Shown here piece after piece: positions 24,067-32,378 of a DNA stretch of 64,000 nucleotides (position 1 is its first letter; each line of letters starts with the position of its first letter). The stretch lies in the NCBI GenBank assembly GCA_963715445.1, contig OY970240.1, positions 744,001 through 808,000 of the forward strand, given 5' to 3'. This DNA comes from JAAYBF01 sp963715445 (GTDB taxonomy: Bacteria > Actinomycetota > Thermoleophilia > Solirubrobacterales > Thermoleophilaceae). The position numbers were made by a program, and so were the translations under genes. The notes under the pieces are model-generated. The model was not told the DNA's origin. It saw only the letters and a list, made by a program, of their open reading frames with translations, and made no database searches.

Positions 24067-24981
24067 ATGGCCACCGCCGCCGAGCATCGCCTGGCCCATC
24101 ACGCCTTCGTCTACGAATCGGCCGAGCAGTTCGTCGCGACGATGGCCCCCTTCGCGCGCGAGGGCGTCGAGAACGGGGAGACCGTGTTCGCCGCCACGAC
24201 CGCCGCCAACATCGCCGCCCTGCGCGAGGAGCTCGGAGATCTTGCCGAGCGGGTGGAGATGCAGGACACCACCGAATGGCAGACCCGGCCCTACGAGCGC
24301 CTCCAGGCCTTCAACCAGATGGTCGCCAAGCTGCCTCCCGGCGAGGCGCTGCGCGCGCTGGGCGAGCCGGTGTGGGAGGGCTCCGACGCCGTCAAGCGCC
24401 AGTGGGCGCGCTACGAGTCGATCGTCAACCTGGCCTTGGCCGACGCGCCGATGCGGTTCGTCTGCCTCTACGACGGGTCTGCGCTGCCGGACCCGATCCT
24501 CGACTACGCCCTGCAGACCCACCCCGAGCAGGTGAACGGCGACGCCTCCGTTCCCAACCACGGGTTCGTCGCGCCGGGGAGCTTCCTACCGGGGCCTTCG
24601 GCCGCGCCGGACTTGGACGCGATCGAGCTGCCGCTCGAGGGCTCGGCCTTCCGCAGGGTCCTCTCCGAGCAGGGCCTCCAAGCGGGCCTGGCACCCAAGC
24701 GGGTGGACGACATGGTGCTCGCCGCCAACGAGATCGTCTCGAACGCGATCCGCTACGGCCGCGCTCCGATCGACGCCTGGGCGTGGGTGGCCGACGGGGA
24801 AATCGTCTGCCGGATCAGCGACGCGGGAGACGGCATCGAGGATCCGCTCGCCGGCTGGCTGCCTCCCGAGCCCGGTGCCCTGGGAGGCTGGGGATTGCCG
24901 ATCGCGCGTCAGCTCAGCGACGCCCTGGAGATCGCTCCAGGCACGGGCGGAGCGGCCGTCTCGCTGCACTTCTCCCTCTAG
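24067..24981 (+). CDS. MEDS-domain sensor with HATPase_c_2 (anti-sigma/RsbA-like regulator)
   Basis: This 304-residue protein has an N-terminal MEDS-like domain (HHAFVYESAEQFVATMAPFAREGVENGETVFAATTAANIAALREEL, then ARYESIVNLALADAPMRFVCLYD). Its C-terminal GHKL ATPase of the anti-sigma type has VDDMVLAANEIVSNAIRYG (N box), CRISDAGDGIEDPLAG (G1) and GGWGLPIARQLSDALEI (G2). No His phosphoacceptor box is present. Such proteins act as serine kinases/anti-sigma switches in general stress networks. A tiny membrane peptide gene follows 95 bases downstream, and a partner sigma factor is not in the window. Confidence 0.85.
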   Translation: MATAAEHRLAHHAFVYESAEQFVATMAPFAREGVENGETVFAATTAANIAALREELGDLAERVEMQDTTEWQTRPYERLQAFNQMVAKLPPGEALRALGEPVWEGSDAVKRQWARYESIVNLALADAPMRFVCLYDGSALPDPILDYALQTHPEQVNGDASVPNHGFVAPGSFLPGPSAAPDLDAIELPLEGSAFRRVLSEQGLQAGLAPKRVDDMVLAANEIVSNAIRYGRAPIDAWAWVADGEIVCRISDAGDGIEDPLAGWLPPEPGALGGWGLPIARQLSDALEIAPGTGGAAVSLHFSL

Positions 24982-25076
24982 CTCTCGCAAGTAGAGGATT
25001 CAGCCGAGCCCGAGCGGGGCAACCTGGAAGGCAGATCAAGCGAAGGGGCCCAGCGGCCTCAGAGAAGGAGCACGCC

Positions 25077-25136
25077 ATGTACATAGGACTCGGCACCGCC
25101 CTCGTGATCATCGTCCTGCTGGTCATCCTGCTCTAG
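25077..25136 (+). CDS. 19-residue hydrophobic membrane peptide
   Basis: An AGAAGGAG site 5-6 bases before an ATG at 25077 opens a frame of only 19 codons, MYIGLGTALVIIVLLVILL, ended by TAG. After the first few residues it is a single uninterrupted membrane helix without charges. The strong ribosome site and the clean helix make chance unlikely. It resembles a truncated version of DUF3309-type one-helix proteins, but I cannot place it in a family. It lies 95 bases after the MEDS/HATPase gene on the same strand, possibly in one transcript. Confidence 0.6.
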   Translation: MYIGLGTALVIIVLLVILL

Positions 25137-25193
25137 GCCCGGGAGGGCAGGGCCCTGGAGGCTCGCCAGGGAGGCCGGGCATCGAAACCTCGT

Positions 25194-26222
25194 TTAGGGC
25201 GCGAACTCGGGCGCGTAGCCGGCCAGGCGGCTCCAGCGCACCGCGCCGCGCAGCTCCGCCCTGCTGACCGGATGGGCCGAGAGGCGGAACTCCGGCTTGA
25301 GCGAGGCCGACTGGTAGTACACCGCCATCCGCACCCGGGAGTGCGAGCGCAGGAACGAGAAGAACTGGCGCACGAACGCCGGGTCCTCGCGACCCCAGAC
25401 GGCCCACTCGGCGAACGCGAAGGGCTTGCGCCGCCACGGCGTGCCCTTGTAGAAGCTGTCCATCGCCGAGCTGGCCTTGAAGGGCGAGTACCAGGTGGTG
25501 CCGACCCAGTCGACGTAGCGCGAGCCGGGCCAGAAGTGGATCGGGTGGTTGCGCGCGATCTCGGGATTCCCGAAGGAGAGCGGCACCCACATCAGCGCCA
25601 CCTTGGGACGGGGGAGCTCCTCTTCGCTCATGCGCACGGGCGGCATGCGGAGCCGGCGCAGCTTGCGGTTGATCTTGGACACCTTCCCCCCGCGCACGAT
25701 CAGCGCCAGCCGCCGCCATGCGCGGATCAGCTCGTGGGTGGAGAACGCCGATCCGCGGGAGCGCCCTGACAGGTCGTAGGGCGAGTACGGGTTGTTGCCG
25801 TTGTTCATCTCCGAGAGCGGCCGCAGGTAGGTGACCTGCCCCTCCTCGGCGAGCAGGCGGCAGAGCGCCACGAGGAACCTGTCCCCCGCTCCGCGAGCGA
25901 GGCCGGCCGGCGTGAGGGGGGTGCCGGAGGTGGACACCGAGAGCATCGTGCGCGACCGCTTCCGCGTCGCGTCGGCGAGCCGGGCCGAGAGCCAGTGCAT
26001 GTCCGAGCTGGTGGCGCGCCAGGTAATGAAGTAGTTGAAGACCGCGGGGTGCTTGCCCGACTGGCGCCCGAAGTCCTCGATGTGCCCTGCCGTGTAGCCG
26101 CCCTGACCGCCCCAGAAGACCTTGCCCTTGGGCGGCAGATGCGCCGCCGCGTTGGCGCTGTCGGCAGGCGCCGCAGCGGTGAAGGAGGCGGCGGCGAGGA
26201 CCGCGATCAGGATTCGGCGCAC
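25194..26222 (-). CDS. secreted GH26-like glycoside hydrolase
   Basis: The GTG at 26222 starts a signal peptide (RRILIAVLAAASFTAAAPADSANA), so the mature enzyme is exported; total 342 residues. The barrel shows KVFWGGQGGYTAGHIEDFGRQSGKHPAVFNYFITW near the N-terminus, YLRPLSEMNNGNNPYSPYD (Glu as likely acid/base) and FAFAEWAVWG (Glu as likely nucleophile), the arrangement of GH26 (beta-mannanase-type) enzymes, with DWVGTTWYSPF between. The polysaccharide cannot be deduced. The frame runs on upstream to 26333 without similarity. A diguanylate cyclase gene lies immediately upstream on the same strand. Confidence 0.78.
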   Translation of the reverse strand: MRRILIAVLAAASFTAAAPADSANAAAHLPPKGKVFWGGQGGYTAGHIEDFGRQSGKHPAVFNYFITWRATSSDMHWLSARLADATRKRSRTMLSVSTSGTPLTPAGLARGAGDRFLVALCRLLAEEGQVTYLRPLSEMNNGNNPYSPYDLSGRSRGSAFSTHELIRAWRRLALIVRGGKVSKINRKLRRLRMPPVRMSEEELPRPKVALMWVPLSFGNPEIARNHPIHFWPGSRYVDWVGTTWYSPFKASSAMDSFYKGTPWRRKPFAFAEWAVWGREDPAFVRQFFSFLRSHSRVRMAVYYQSASLKPEFRLSAHPVSRAELRGAVRWSRLAGYAPEFAP

Positions 26223-26274
26223 CGGCGCATTATCGGCAGCGCTCAGACGGACATGAGCCGGTGGGCCCGGCTCT

Positions 26275-26303
26275 GGCCTGACGGGCCGTTGGCCCGACAG
26301 GCC
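26275..26303 (-). terminator. hairpin after the diguanylate cyclase gene
   Basis: Arms 26275-26287 and 26291-26303 (13 bases) pair with one mismatch around GTT. The hairpin begins 2 bases past the cyclase stop at 26305, separating it from the GH26-like gene whose start is at 26222. Confidence 0.5.
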
Positions 26304-26304
26304 C

Positions 26305-27345
26305 TCAGCTGGCCTTGAGGAGCTCCGTGGCACGGGCTGAGCGGTTGCGACCGGCGTTCTTGGCCGCGTAGAGGGCCCTGTCGGCGCTCTCCAGGAGCGA
26401 TCCCGCGGTGGTTCCGTCGGTCGGGAAGGAGACGGTGCCGAAGCTGATCGTCAGCGGGAGCGCGTCGACCGCGAAGGCCTTCTCGACCATGATCCGCGCA
26501 CGCTCGGCGAGCTCGAACGCCATCTCGGCGTCGGCGTCGGGCACGATGAAGATGAACTCCTCGCCGCCCAGCCGGGCGACCGTGTCGGCACCGCGCCCGA
26601 CGCTCTCGAGCAGGTTCGCCACGCGCAGCAGCACAGCGTCGCCGGCCGGATGGCCGAGACGGTCGTTGACCGTCTTGAAGCGGTCGATGTCACCGAGGAT
26701 CAGGCCGATCGGGCGCTCGGAGCGCGTGGCGCGCCCCAGCTCCTCCTCGAGACGCTCCTCGAAGCCGCGGCGGTTGAGGAGGCCGGTGAGCGAGTCGCGC
26801 CGGGCCGCGTGGGAAAGGCGCTTGACGAGGTCGTTCATGCGGATCTGAAGCCGGCTGATCAGGCCTCCGACGCCCACCACCATCGTCACCACGATCAGCC
26901 ACCGGGTGACCCCGATCGGGCCCGGGTCCACGAGCATCAGCACCCCGGCGTAGGAGACCGCCACGAACGCGATCTGCATCGCGAGAACGCGCACCGAGAA
27001 GTAGTAGGCCGAGAAGATCACCGGCCAGACGTAGTAGAGCTCGTTGAGCGCCGCGGCTCCCCCGTCGCGCTCGCCGTTGACGTACACGCCCGCAGTGATC
27101 ATCAGAGTGCCGATCAGGATGCCCACGAAGAGCACCGAGAACGGGAGTCCGTCCCGGCCAAGCCAGAAGATCGCCGCCATGACCGCGCAGGCGAGCACGA
27201 GGATCCACGCCCCGGTGACGTCGAGCTGCTCGGGATGCGGCGCGATCATGGTTGCGAAGGTGAGCAGCGCGCCGCCCGCGAACAGGCCGGCGCCCAGCGC
27301 CATCGCATGCCTGCGGGTGTGCACCTGTTCGGCGTTCAACGGCAT
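26305..27345 (-). CDS. membrane diguanylate cyclase (GGDEF)
   Basis: This 346-residue protein has about six membrane helices in the first 165 residues. A short coiled segment follows (RLQIRMNDLVKRLSHAARRDSLTGLLNRRGFEERLEEEL), then a full GGDEF domain with ILGDIDRFKTVNDRLGHPAGDAVL and the active loop VARLGGEEFIFIVPDAD. The GGEEF variant is active in known cyclases and makes c-di-GMP from GTP. No RxxD inhibitory site is evident five residues before the loop. The start ATG has only a weak TAGGGA site. It is divergent from the MGH1-like glycosidase and precedes a secreted glycoside hydrolase. Confidence 0.93.
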   Translation of the reverse strand: MPLNAEQVHTRRHAMALGAGLFAGGALLTFATMIAPHPEQLDVTGAWILVLACAVMAAIFWLGRDGLPFSVLFVGILIGTLMITAGVYVNGERDGGAAALNELYYVWPVIFSAYYFSVRVLAMQIAFVAVSYAGVLMLVDPGPIGVTRWLIVVTMVVGVGGLISRLQIRMNDLVKRLSHAARRDSLTGLLNRRGFEERLEEELGRATRSERPIGLILGDIDRFKTVNDRLGHPAGDAVLLRVANLLESVGRGADTVARLGGEEFIFIVPDADAEMAFELAERARIMVEKAFAVDALPLTISFGTVSFPTDGTTAGSLLESADRALYAAKNAGRNRSARATELLKAS

Positions 27346-27483
27346 CAGATATCCCTATCGGCCGTTGCTCGGCTGGCCCGAAGGGGTGAGAGCGGCCGTG
27401 CGTGAGCCGTGCTCGAGGGTGAGGCATGAGGAGCCCTGCTCGAGGAGGAGGACTGAAAGCTCGGCCCGAGGTTCGGTACTCGC

Positions 27484-28917
27484 ATGAGCCACCCGATTCA
27501 TGCTTCCTCGGCGGACCTCGCGGGTGATGCGGTGGTCCCGCTCAGAGCCCCCCAGCTGCGGGCCACGGCCACGGCCGTCCTGCAGGCGAACGACAACGGG
27601 GGCTACACGGTTCCCGCGCGCGCCACCTACCCGCACCAGTGGAACTGGGACTCGGCGCTGGCGGCGCTCGGCTGGGCGGCGATCGACCCGAGCCGGGCCT
27701 GGAACGAGCTGGAGTGCCTGGCCGGCGGGCGCGACAGCCAGGGGATGCTCCCGCACATCGCCTTCCACGCCGAGGCGGCCGACGGCTTGCGCGGGCGGCT
27801 GCGCATCGCGGTCGACACCGTCTCCCGGCGGCGCGCCCGCTACCTGCCCGGGCCGCGCTGGTGGGGCAGGCGCCTGAGCGTCGACGGGCGGCGCATCTCC
27901 GGCATAACCCAGCCTCCCCTCGCCGCGTCCTGCATGCGCCTCCTGTTCGAGGAGCACCCCGACGAGCGCCGGGCCCGCGCCCTGCTGGCGCCGCTGCCCG
28001 GATGGCACCGCTTCCTGCTCGCGCAGCGCGACCCCCTGGGCCTCGGCGAGCCGGTGATGATCCATCCCTGGGAGACGGGGCGCGACAACGCGGTCGAATG
28101 GGATGGCCCGCTGTGGGCGGTGAACCCCGAGATGGCCGTCGTCTCCCGGGCCGACACGGACTCCGTGGATGCCGCCGAGCGCCCCACCACCGAGCACTAC
28201 CGGCGCTTCCTGACCCTCGTCCGGCAGGGAACGGCCGCCGGCTGGAACCAGGAGAGGCTGGCCCGCGACGGGCACTTCCGCGTGCTGGACCCCGGCTTCA
28301 GCGCGATCCTCGCGCGCGCCTGCCTCGACCTCGGCCGGCTCGCCGAGCAGCTGGGCGAGTCGAGCATCGCGGAAGAGAGTCTGGCGGCCTCCGAGCAGGT
28401 CGCCACCGCGCTCCGATCGCGAGCCGACGCCGACGGCCTGATCCGGCCCGTGGACCTCGTGAAGGGCTCCACTCTCGACGTGACCGGCGCCGGCTCGGCG
28501 CTGGCGCTCCTCGCGCCCGGGCTCGCGGGCAAGCAGGTGCGCGCGGCGCGCGACCTCGTGCAGGCCGGCGCACTCGCCTCCCCCTACGGCGTGCGCTCGC
28601 TCGACCGCGGCCATGCCGAGCACTCGCCGCGCAACTACTGGCGCGGGCCCGCCTGGGCGAACGTCACCTGGCTCTGCGCGTGGGCGCTCGAGCGCCACGG
28701 CGAGGGCGCGGCGGCGACCGACCTGCGCCTGCGGATGATCCGCGCGATCGACAAGTCCGGCATGCGCGAGTACTTCGGCCCCGATTGCGGGCGCGGCCTC
28801 GGCGCGCACGACTTCGCCTGGACCGCGGCGCTGTGCCTGCGCGAGCTTCCGGCGCCGGCTACCGCGACGCAGCTCGCCGTTGACGACGGGATGTCGCCCG
28901 AGGCCCTGAGCGCCTGA
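27484..28917 (+). CDS. MGH1-like (alpha,alpha)6-barrel glycoside hydrolase
   Basis: This 477-residue cytosolic protein lacks a signal peptide. It matches the mannosylglycerate hydrolase-like/GH63-related family: TYPHQWNWDSALAALGWAAIDPSRAWNELECLAGGRDSQGMLPHIAF at the N-terminus, MIHPWETGRDNAVEWDG (probable catalytic Asp region) in the middle, and SPRNYWRGPAWANVTWLCAWAL with EYFGPDCGRGLGAHDFAWTAAL near the end. Relatives hydrolyse mannosylglycerate/glucosylglycerate compatible solutes, so a role in osmolyte turnover is an attractive inference. The start has no obvious ribosome site (ATG shortly after GGTTCGGTACTCGC). Confidence 0.88.
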   Translation: MSHPIHASSADLAGDAVVPLRAPQLRATATAVLQANDNGGYTVPARATYPHQWNWDSALAALGWAAIDPSRAWNELECLAGGRDSQGMLPHIAFHAEAADGLRGRLRIAVDTVSRRRARYLPGPRWWGRRLSVDGRRISGITQPPLAASCMRLLFEEHPDERRARALLAPLPGWHRFLLAQRDPLGLGEPVMIHPWETGRDNAVEWDGPLWAVNPEMAVVSRADTDSVDAAERPTTEHYRRFLTLVRQGTAAGWNQERLARDGHFRVLDPGFSAILARACLDLGRLAEQLGESSIAEESLAASEQVATALRSRADADGLIRPVDLVKGSTLDVTGAGSALALLAPGLAGKQVRAARDLVQAGALASPYGVRSLDRGHAEHSPRNYWRGPAWANVTWLCAWALERHGEGAAATDLRLRMIRAIDKSGMREYFGPDCGRGLGAHDFAWTAALCLRELPAPATATQLAVDDGMSPEALSA

Positions 28918-28968
28918 GGCCGGTCTGCCCGGCTGACCTGCTCGGTTGGCCACCCTCGCGGGCCCGCG

Positions 28969-30438
28969 CTAGACGGGGAGCGGCTCGGAGCGCCGCTCGA
29001 GCAGCACGTACTCGGCGGGATCAACGTACTTGGTGGCACGCACGTACTCGGCCATGAAGCCGGGCCAGTTGTTGATGACCCGTCCCGTCTCGTCATCGGT
29101 GTACCAGCTCTCGCACTGCGTCCAGACCCCTCCGCGCAGGCGCTCCTGGACCGCGGCGGTCGAGCCGGCCTGCACCTCCGGGCGCAGGTCGAGCGCGGCG
29201 ACTCCCCGGGCGCGGAGGGTGCGCAGCGCGTCGGCCACGTAGCCGGCCTGCGCCTCGAGCATCACGATGATCGAGCCGATGCCCAGGTTCGTGTTCGGCC
29301 CGTAGATCAGGAACATGTTCGGGTAGCCGGCCACGGTGATCCCGAGATGCGCCTCAGCGCCGCCCGACCACGCCTCCTGCAGGTCCCGCCCGTCGCACCC
29401 GGCGACCTCCATCGGAATCACGAAGTCCCGGGTGCGGAAGCCGGTGCCGTAGATCAGGCAGTCCACCTCGCGCTCGACTCCGTCGGCGGTCTCCACGCCC
29501 GCAGGCGTGATGCGCGCGATCCGATCGGTCACGAGATCGACGTTCGAGCGCTGCAGCGCCTTCAGGTAGTACGAGGAGAAGAGGATCCGCTTGCAGCCGA
29601 ACCGGTAGTTCGGCCAGATCTTGCGGCGCAGCTCCGGATCGCGGACCTGCATGCGCATGAAGGTCGTCGAGACGGTGCGCACGACCCAGCCGAGCGCCGG
29701 CACTCTCGTCAGCCCGGTTATGAGCGTCTCGAGCAGCAGGAAGATCGAGGCCCGCCGCAGCGCCTGCAAGCCCGGGACACGGCGGAACAGCACCCTCATC
29801 CAGGTCGGGTAGTGCGGATTGCGGCGAGGCATGATGTACGGCGGGGTGCGCTGGTAGACGTCGACCCGGGCGGCCTGCTCGGCGATCGGCGGCACGAACT
29901 GGATCGCGCTCGCGCCGGTGCCGATCACGGCGATCCGCTTGCCGCTCAGGTCGTAGGAGTGGTCCCACTCGGCGGAGTGGAAGCTGTGGCCGGCGAAGTC
30001 CTCGCTCCCCTCGATGCTCGGCCAGGAGGGCTTGCTGAGCTGACCGCAGGCGAGGATCAGAGCGTCGGCCTCGAGCCGCTCACCCACCTCGGTCTGGAGC
30101 GTCCAGCGCAGCGCCTCGCCGTCCCACGCGGCGCTCGCGATCCCCGTGCTCGTGCGGATGCGATCGAACACGTCGTGCTCGCGGGCGACCCGGTGCAGGT
30201 ACGCGTGGATCTCCTCGCGTGACGAGCACGGCTGCGACCAGTCCTTCTCCTGGGCGTACGAGAGCGAGTACAGCGCGGAGGGCACGTCGCACGCGGCGCC
30301 CGGATAGGTGTTCTGGTGCCAGACGCCGCCGAGATCGTCGGCGCGCTCGAAGATCTCGAAGTCCTCGAAGCCCGCCTTGCGCAGCGCGATCGCCGTGGCG
30401 ATCCCGCTGAAGCCGGCGCCGACGATGGCTATCCTCAA
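28969..30438 (-). CDS. flavin-containing / Baeyer-Villiger-type monooxygenase
   Basis: This 489-residue FAD/NADPH enzyme begins with the dinucleotide fold IAIVGAGFSGIATAIAL and continues FERADDLGGVWHQNTYPGAACDVPSALYSLSY, typical of type I Baeyer-Villiger monooxygenases. The fingerprint FAGHSFHSAEWDHSYDL (FxGxxxHxxxW) and the second Rossmann motif IAVIGTGASAIQFVPPIAEQA follow. It probably inserts oxygen next to a carbonyl of a cyclic or steroid-like ketone. The start codon is TTG at 30438, overlapping the TGA of the upstream DUF2461 gene, so the two form an operon and translation is likely coupled. The substrate is unknown. Confidence 0.93.
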   Translation of the reverse strand: MRIAIVGAGFSGIATAIALRKAGFEDFEIFERADDLGGVWHQNTYPGAACDVPSALYSLSYAQEKDWSQPCSSREEIHAYLHRVAREHDVFDRIRTSTGIASAAWDGEALRWTLQTEVGERLEADALILACGQLSKPSWPSIEGSEDFAGHSFHSAEWDHSYDLSGKRIAVIGTGASAIQFVPPIAEQAARVDVYQRTPPYIMPRRNPHYPTWMRVLFRRVPGLQALRRASIFLLLETLITGLTRVPALGWVVRTVSTTFMRMQVRDPELRRKIWPNYRFGCKRILFSSYYLKALQRSNVDLVTDRIARITPAGVETADGVEREVDCLIYGTGFRTRDFVIPMEVAGCDGRDLQEAWSGGAEAHLGITVAGYPNMFLIYGPNTNLGIGSIIVMLEAQAGYVADALRTLRARGVAALDLRPEVQAGSTAAVQERLRGGVWTQCESWYTDDETGRVINNWPGFMAEYVRATKYVDPAEYVLLERRSEPLPV

Positions 30439-31088
30439 CGCCGCTCCCGTGTCTTGGTCGTGGGGCCTACGTGCGTGCGCAGCCAGCGCACGAGCGGCAC
30501 CGAGGCGTCGAGGCTCTTGCGGATGCGCTTGCCCGCGGCGGGCCGGTGCAGCCAGTCGCCGAGCTCGTGGCGGTGGGCCACGATCAGCCGCCGCCGCTTC
30601 AGCAGCTCGAGCCGGGGATGGTCCGCCGGGTAGCCGCGCGGGCCTCGTGTCAGGTCCGGCTCGTTGAGCTCGAGCCCCGCCTTCTCGGCGGTGGCGATCG
30701 CCCTGGTTAGCGAACCCGCGGTCCGGCCCGCGTCGACCGCGCGCCGGATGCGATCGACCTGGTCGGGCGCCGGGTTGTGCAGACCCGCGGCGATCAGCAG
30801 GCCGTCGAGCGAGAGCTCGACGTAGAAGCCGCCCGCGCCCTCGTATCCCACCGCGAGGCCGACGTGCTCCTTGATCGGCGGCGCGGCGTGGAAGCGGGTG
30901 TCGTTCCAGGGGCGGAACAGCTTCGGGGTGCCGAGGTCGGCGAGATCGTCGCCGAGCGCCTTGGCGGGAGCGACGACGTGCTCGTCGTAGCGCGCGCGGT
31001 TGGCCTTGAACCAGTCGCGGTCGTTGTTGGCTTCGAGCTCCTGGAGGAACTCGATCGCCTCTGGCGGGAAGCCCCGAAAAGCGGCCAT
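30435..31088 (-). CDS. DUF2461 domain-containing protein
   Basis: From the ATG at 31088 this is 217 residues. It shows FRGFPPEAIEFLQELEANNDRDWFKANRARYDEHVVAPAKALGDDL, the signature N-terminus of DUF2461 (TIGR02453), followed by KLFRPWNDTRFHAAPPIKEHVGLAV and GGFYVELSLDGLLIAAGLHNP. The family is widespread in bacteria and fungi and has no assigned activity. It is translationally coupled to the downstream monooxygenase. A 13-bp dyad lies upstream in the divergent promoter region. The frame extends beyond the ATG into this dyad and is not real there. Confidence 0.9.
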   Translation of the reverse strand: MAAFRGFPPEAIEFLQELEANNDRDWFKANRARYDEHVVAPAKALGDDLADLGTPKLFRPWNDTRFHAAPPIKEHVGLAVGYEGAGGFYVELSLDGLLIAAGLHNPAPDQVDRIRRAVDAGRTAGSLTRAIATAEKAGLELNEPDLTRGPRGYPADHPRLELLKRRRLIVAHRHELGDWLHRPAAGKRIRKSLDASVPLVRWLRTHVGPTTKTRERR

Positions 31089-31120
31089 CGCCGGCCAGGC
31101 TACCCGGCAGAGCAACCGAT

Positions 31121-31156
31121 GGACGGTTGACCGTGCCAGAGCGCGGTCAACTGTCC
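31121..31156. promoter_or_regulatory. divergent operator dyad with TTGACC elements
   Basis: Arms 31121-31133 (GGACGGTTGACCG) and 31144-31156 pair with one mismatch across a 10-base spacer. Each arm contains a TTGACC, resembling a -35 element pointing outwards on its own strand. The dyad lies between the divergent starts at 31088 and 31211, a natural place for one regulator to control both genes. Confidence 0.5.
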
Positions 31157-31210
31157 ACTCTGACGCCGGTAGGCCGCTCGGCGGGCCGCGCACTGTGGTT
31201 TGATCCGCCG

Positions 31211-32062
31211 ATGGGAGCGCGTCACGAGGAGGGCCGGTTCGAGGGCACCGGCGGAGTGGAGATCTACTGGCAGTCCTGGCTGCCCGAGGGCGAGCCTCGC
31301 GCCCTGGTGCTGATCGCCCACGGCGCCGCCGAGCACAGCGGGCGCTACGCGTGGACCGCCGAGCAGCTGGTCGAGCGTGGGCACGCGGTCTATGCGATCG
31401 ACCACCGCGGGCACGGCCGCTCGCAGGGCCCGCGCTCCTACGTCGACCGGATGGAGAACGTGGTGGCCGACCTGGACCGGCTGCGAGCGCTCGCCAGGAC
31501 GCGCTATCCGGCGGCGCCGCTCTTCCTCCTCGGCCACAGCATGGGCGGCTGCATCGCGCTCGAGTACGCGCTGCGCCACCAGGACGAGCTCTCGGGGCTG
31601 GCCCTCTCGGCGCCGCTCGCCGTGCTCGACGCCAACCCGGTCGCCCGCGTGGCGAGCCGGGCGCTCTCGCGCATCGCTCCGCGCCTTCCCGTCTACAAGA
31701 TCGACGGGACCACCGTGAGCCGCGACCCCGAGGTGGTCAGCGATTACAACAGCGATCCGCTCAACCACCGCGGGATGCTCCCGGCGCGCACCATCGGCGA
31801 GCTGGAGCGCGCCACCACCGCCTTCCCCGCGCGGCTGCCTTCGTTGAAGCTGCCGATCGTCATCACCTACGGCACGGGCGACCGCCTGGTGAACCCCGCC
31901 GGCTCGCGGCTAGTGCAGGACCGCTCCAGTTCCGAGGACTGCACGCTGATCCCCTACGAGGGCCTCTACCACGAGGTGCTCAACGAGCCCGAGCGCGACC
32001 AGGTGCTGGGCGCTTACGCAGACTGGATCGAGGCGCGAGTACCGGCGAAGGTCGCCGGCTAG
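31211..32062 (+). CDS. alpha/beta hydrolase, monoacylglycerol lipase-like
   Basis: The ATG at 31211 gives 283 residues. The fold markers are VLIAHGAAEHSGRYAWTAEQLVERGHAVYAIDHRGHGRSQGPRSYVDRMENVVADLDRL, the nucleophile elbow GHSMGG, the acid region ITYGTGDRLVNPAGS and the His in YEGLYHEVLNEPERDQVLG. The sequence order HG...DHRGHGRS...HSMGG is typical of bacterial monoacylglycerol lipases (serine hydrolase 4). It is probably cytosolic; no signal peptide is present. It is divergent from DUF2461/monooxygenase and probably controlled with them through the dyad at 31121-31156. Confidence 0.92.
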   Translation: MGARHEEGRFEGTGGVEIYWQSWLPEGEPRALVLIAHGAAEHSGRYAWTAEQLVERGHAVYAIDHRGHGRSQGPRSYVDRMENVVADLDRLRALARTRYPAAPLFLLGHSMGGCIALEYALRHQDELSGLALSAPLAVLDANPVARVASRALSRIAPRLPVYKIDGTTVSRDPEVVSDYNSDPLNHRGMLPARTIGELERATTAFPARLPSLKLPIVITYGTGDRLVNPAGSRLVQDRSSSEDCTLIPYEGLYHEVLNEPERDQVLGAYADWIEARVPAKVAG

Positions 32063-32364
32063 GAAACCTGCCGGGCCTGCTTGCGCAGGACCAGCTCGCC
32101 GGCCAGCGACCCGATCGGGCCACCCGTGACGAGCACGAGGCCGGGGAACCACCATCCCCACTGCTCGTCGAACGCTCCGCGGGCTGTGAGGCCGAGCAGC
32201 AGCAGGTAGCCCACTCCGTGGATCGGGCCGAGGATGTGCACCGCCGCGTCGCTGCGATCGATGAAGGCGAAGTAGACGAGCACCACCAGCAGCAGCGCGT
32301 CGATCAGGCCGACCACGAGGACGGCGTTCAGCAGCTTGCGGTCGGGGCGGCGCTCGGTCTCCAT
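32059..32364 (-). CDS. DUF3817 family membrane protein
   Basis: The ATG at 32364, with AAGG 9-10 bases upstream, gives 101 residues: a basic N-terminus METERRPDRKLLNAV, three hydrophobic segments (VLVVGLIDALLLVVLVYFAF; HILGPIHGVGYLLLLGLTA; WWFPGLVLVTGGPIGSLAGELVL) and a short basic tail. The HGxxY/F stretch in the second helix is typical of DUF3817 actinobacterial membrane proteins, which have no known role. Its stop overlaps the end of the convergent lipase gene by 4 bases. The longer open frame upstream is antisense to amt and is not coding. Confidence 0.82.
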   Translation of the reverse strand: METERRPDRKLLNAVLVVGLIDALLLVVLVYFAFIDRSDAAVHILGPIHGVGYLLLLGLTARGAFDEQWGWWFPGLVLVTGGPIGSLAGELVLRKQARQVS

Positions 32365-32378
32365 CGCGGGCACCTTAC

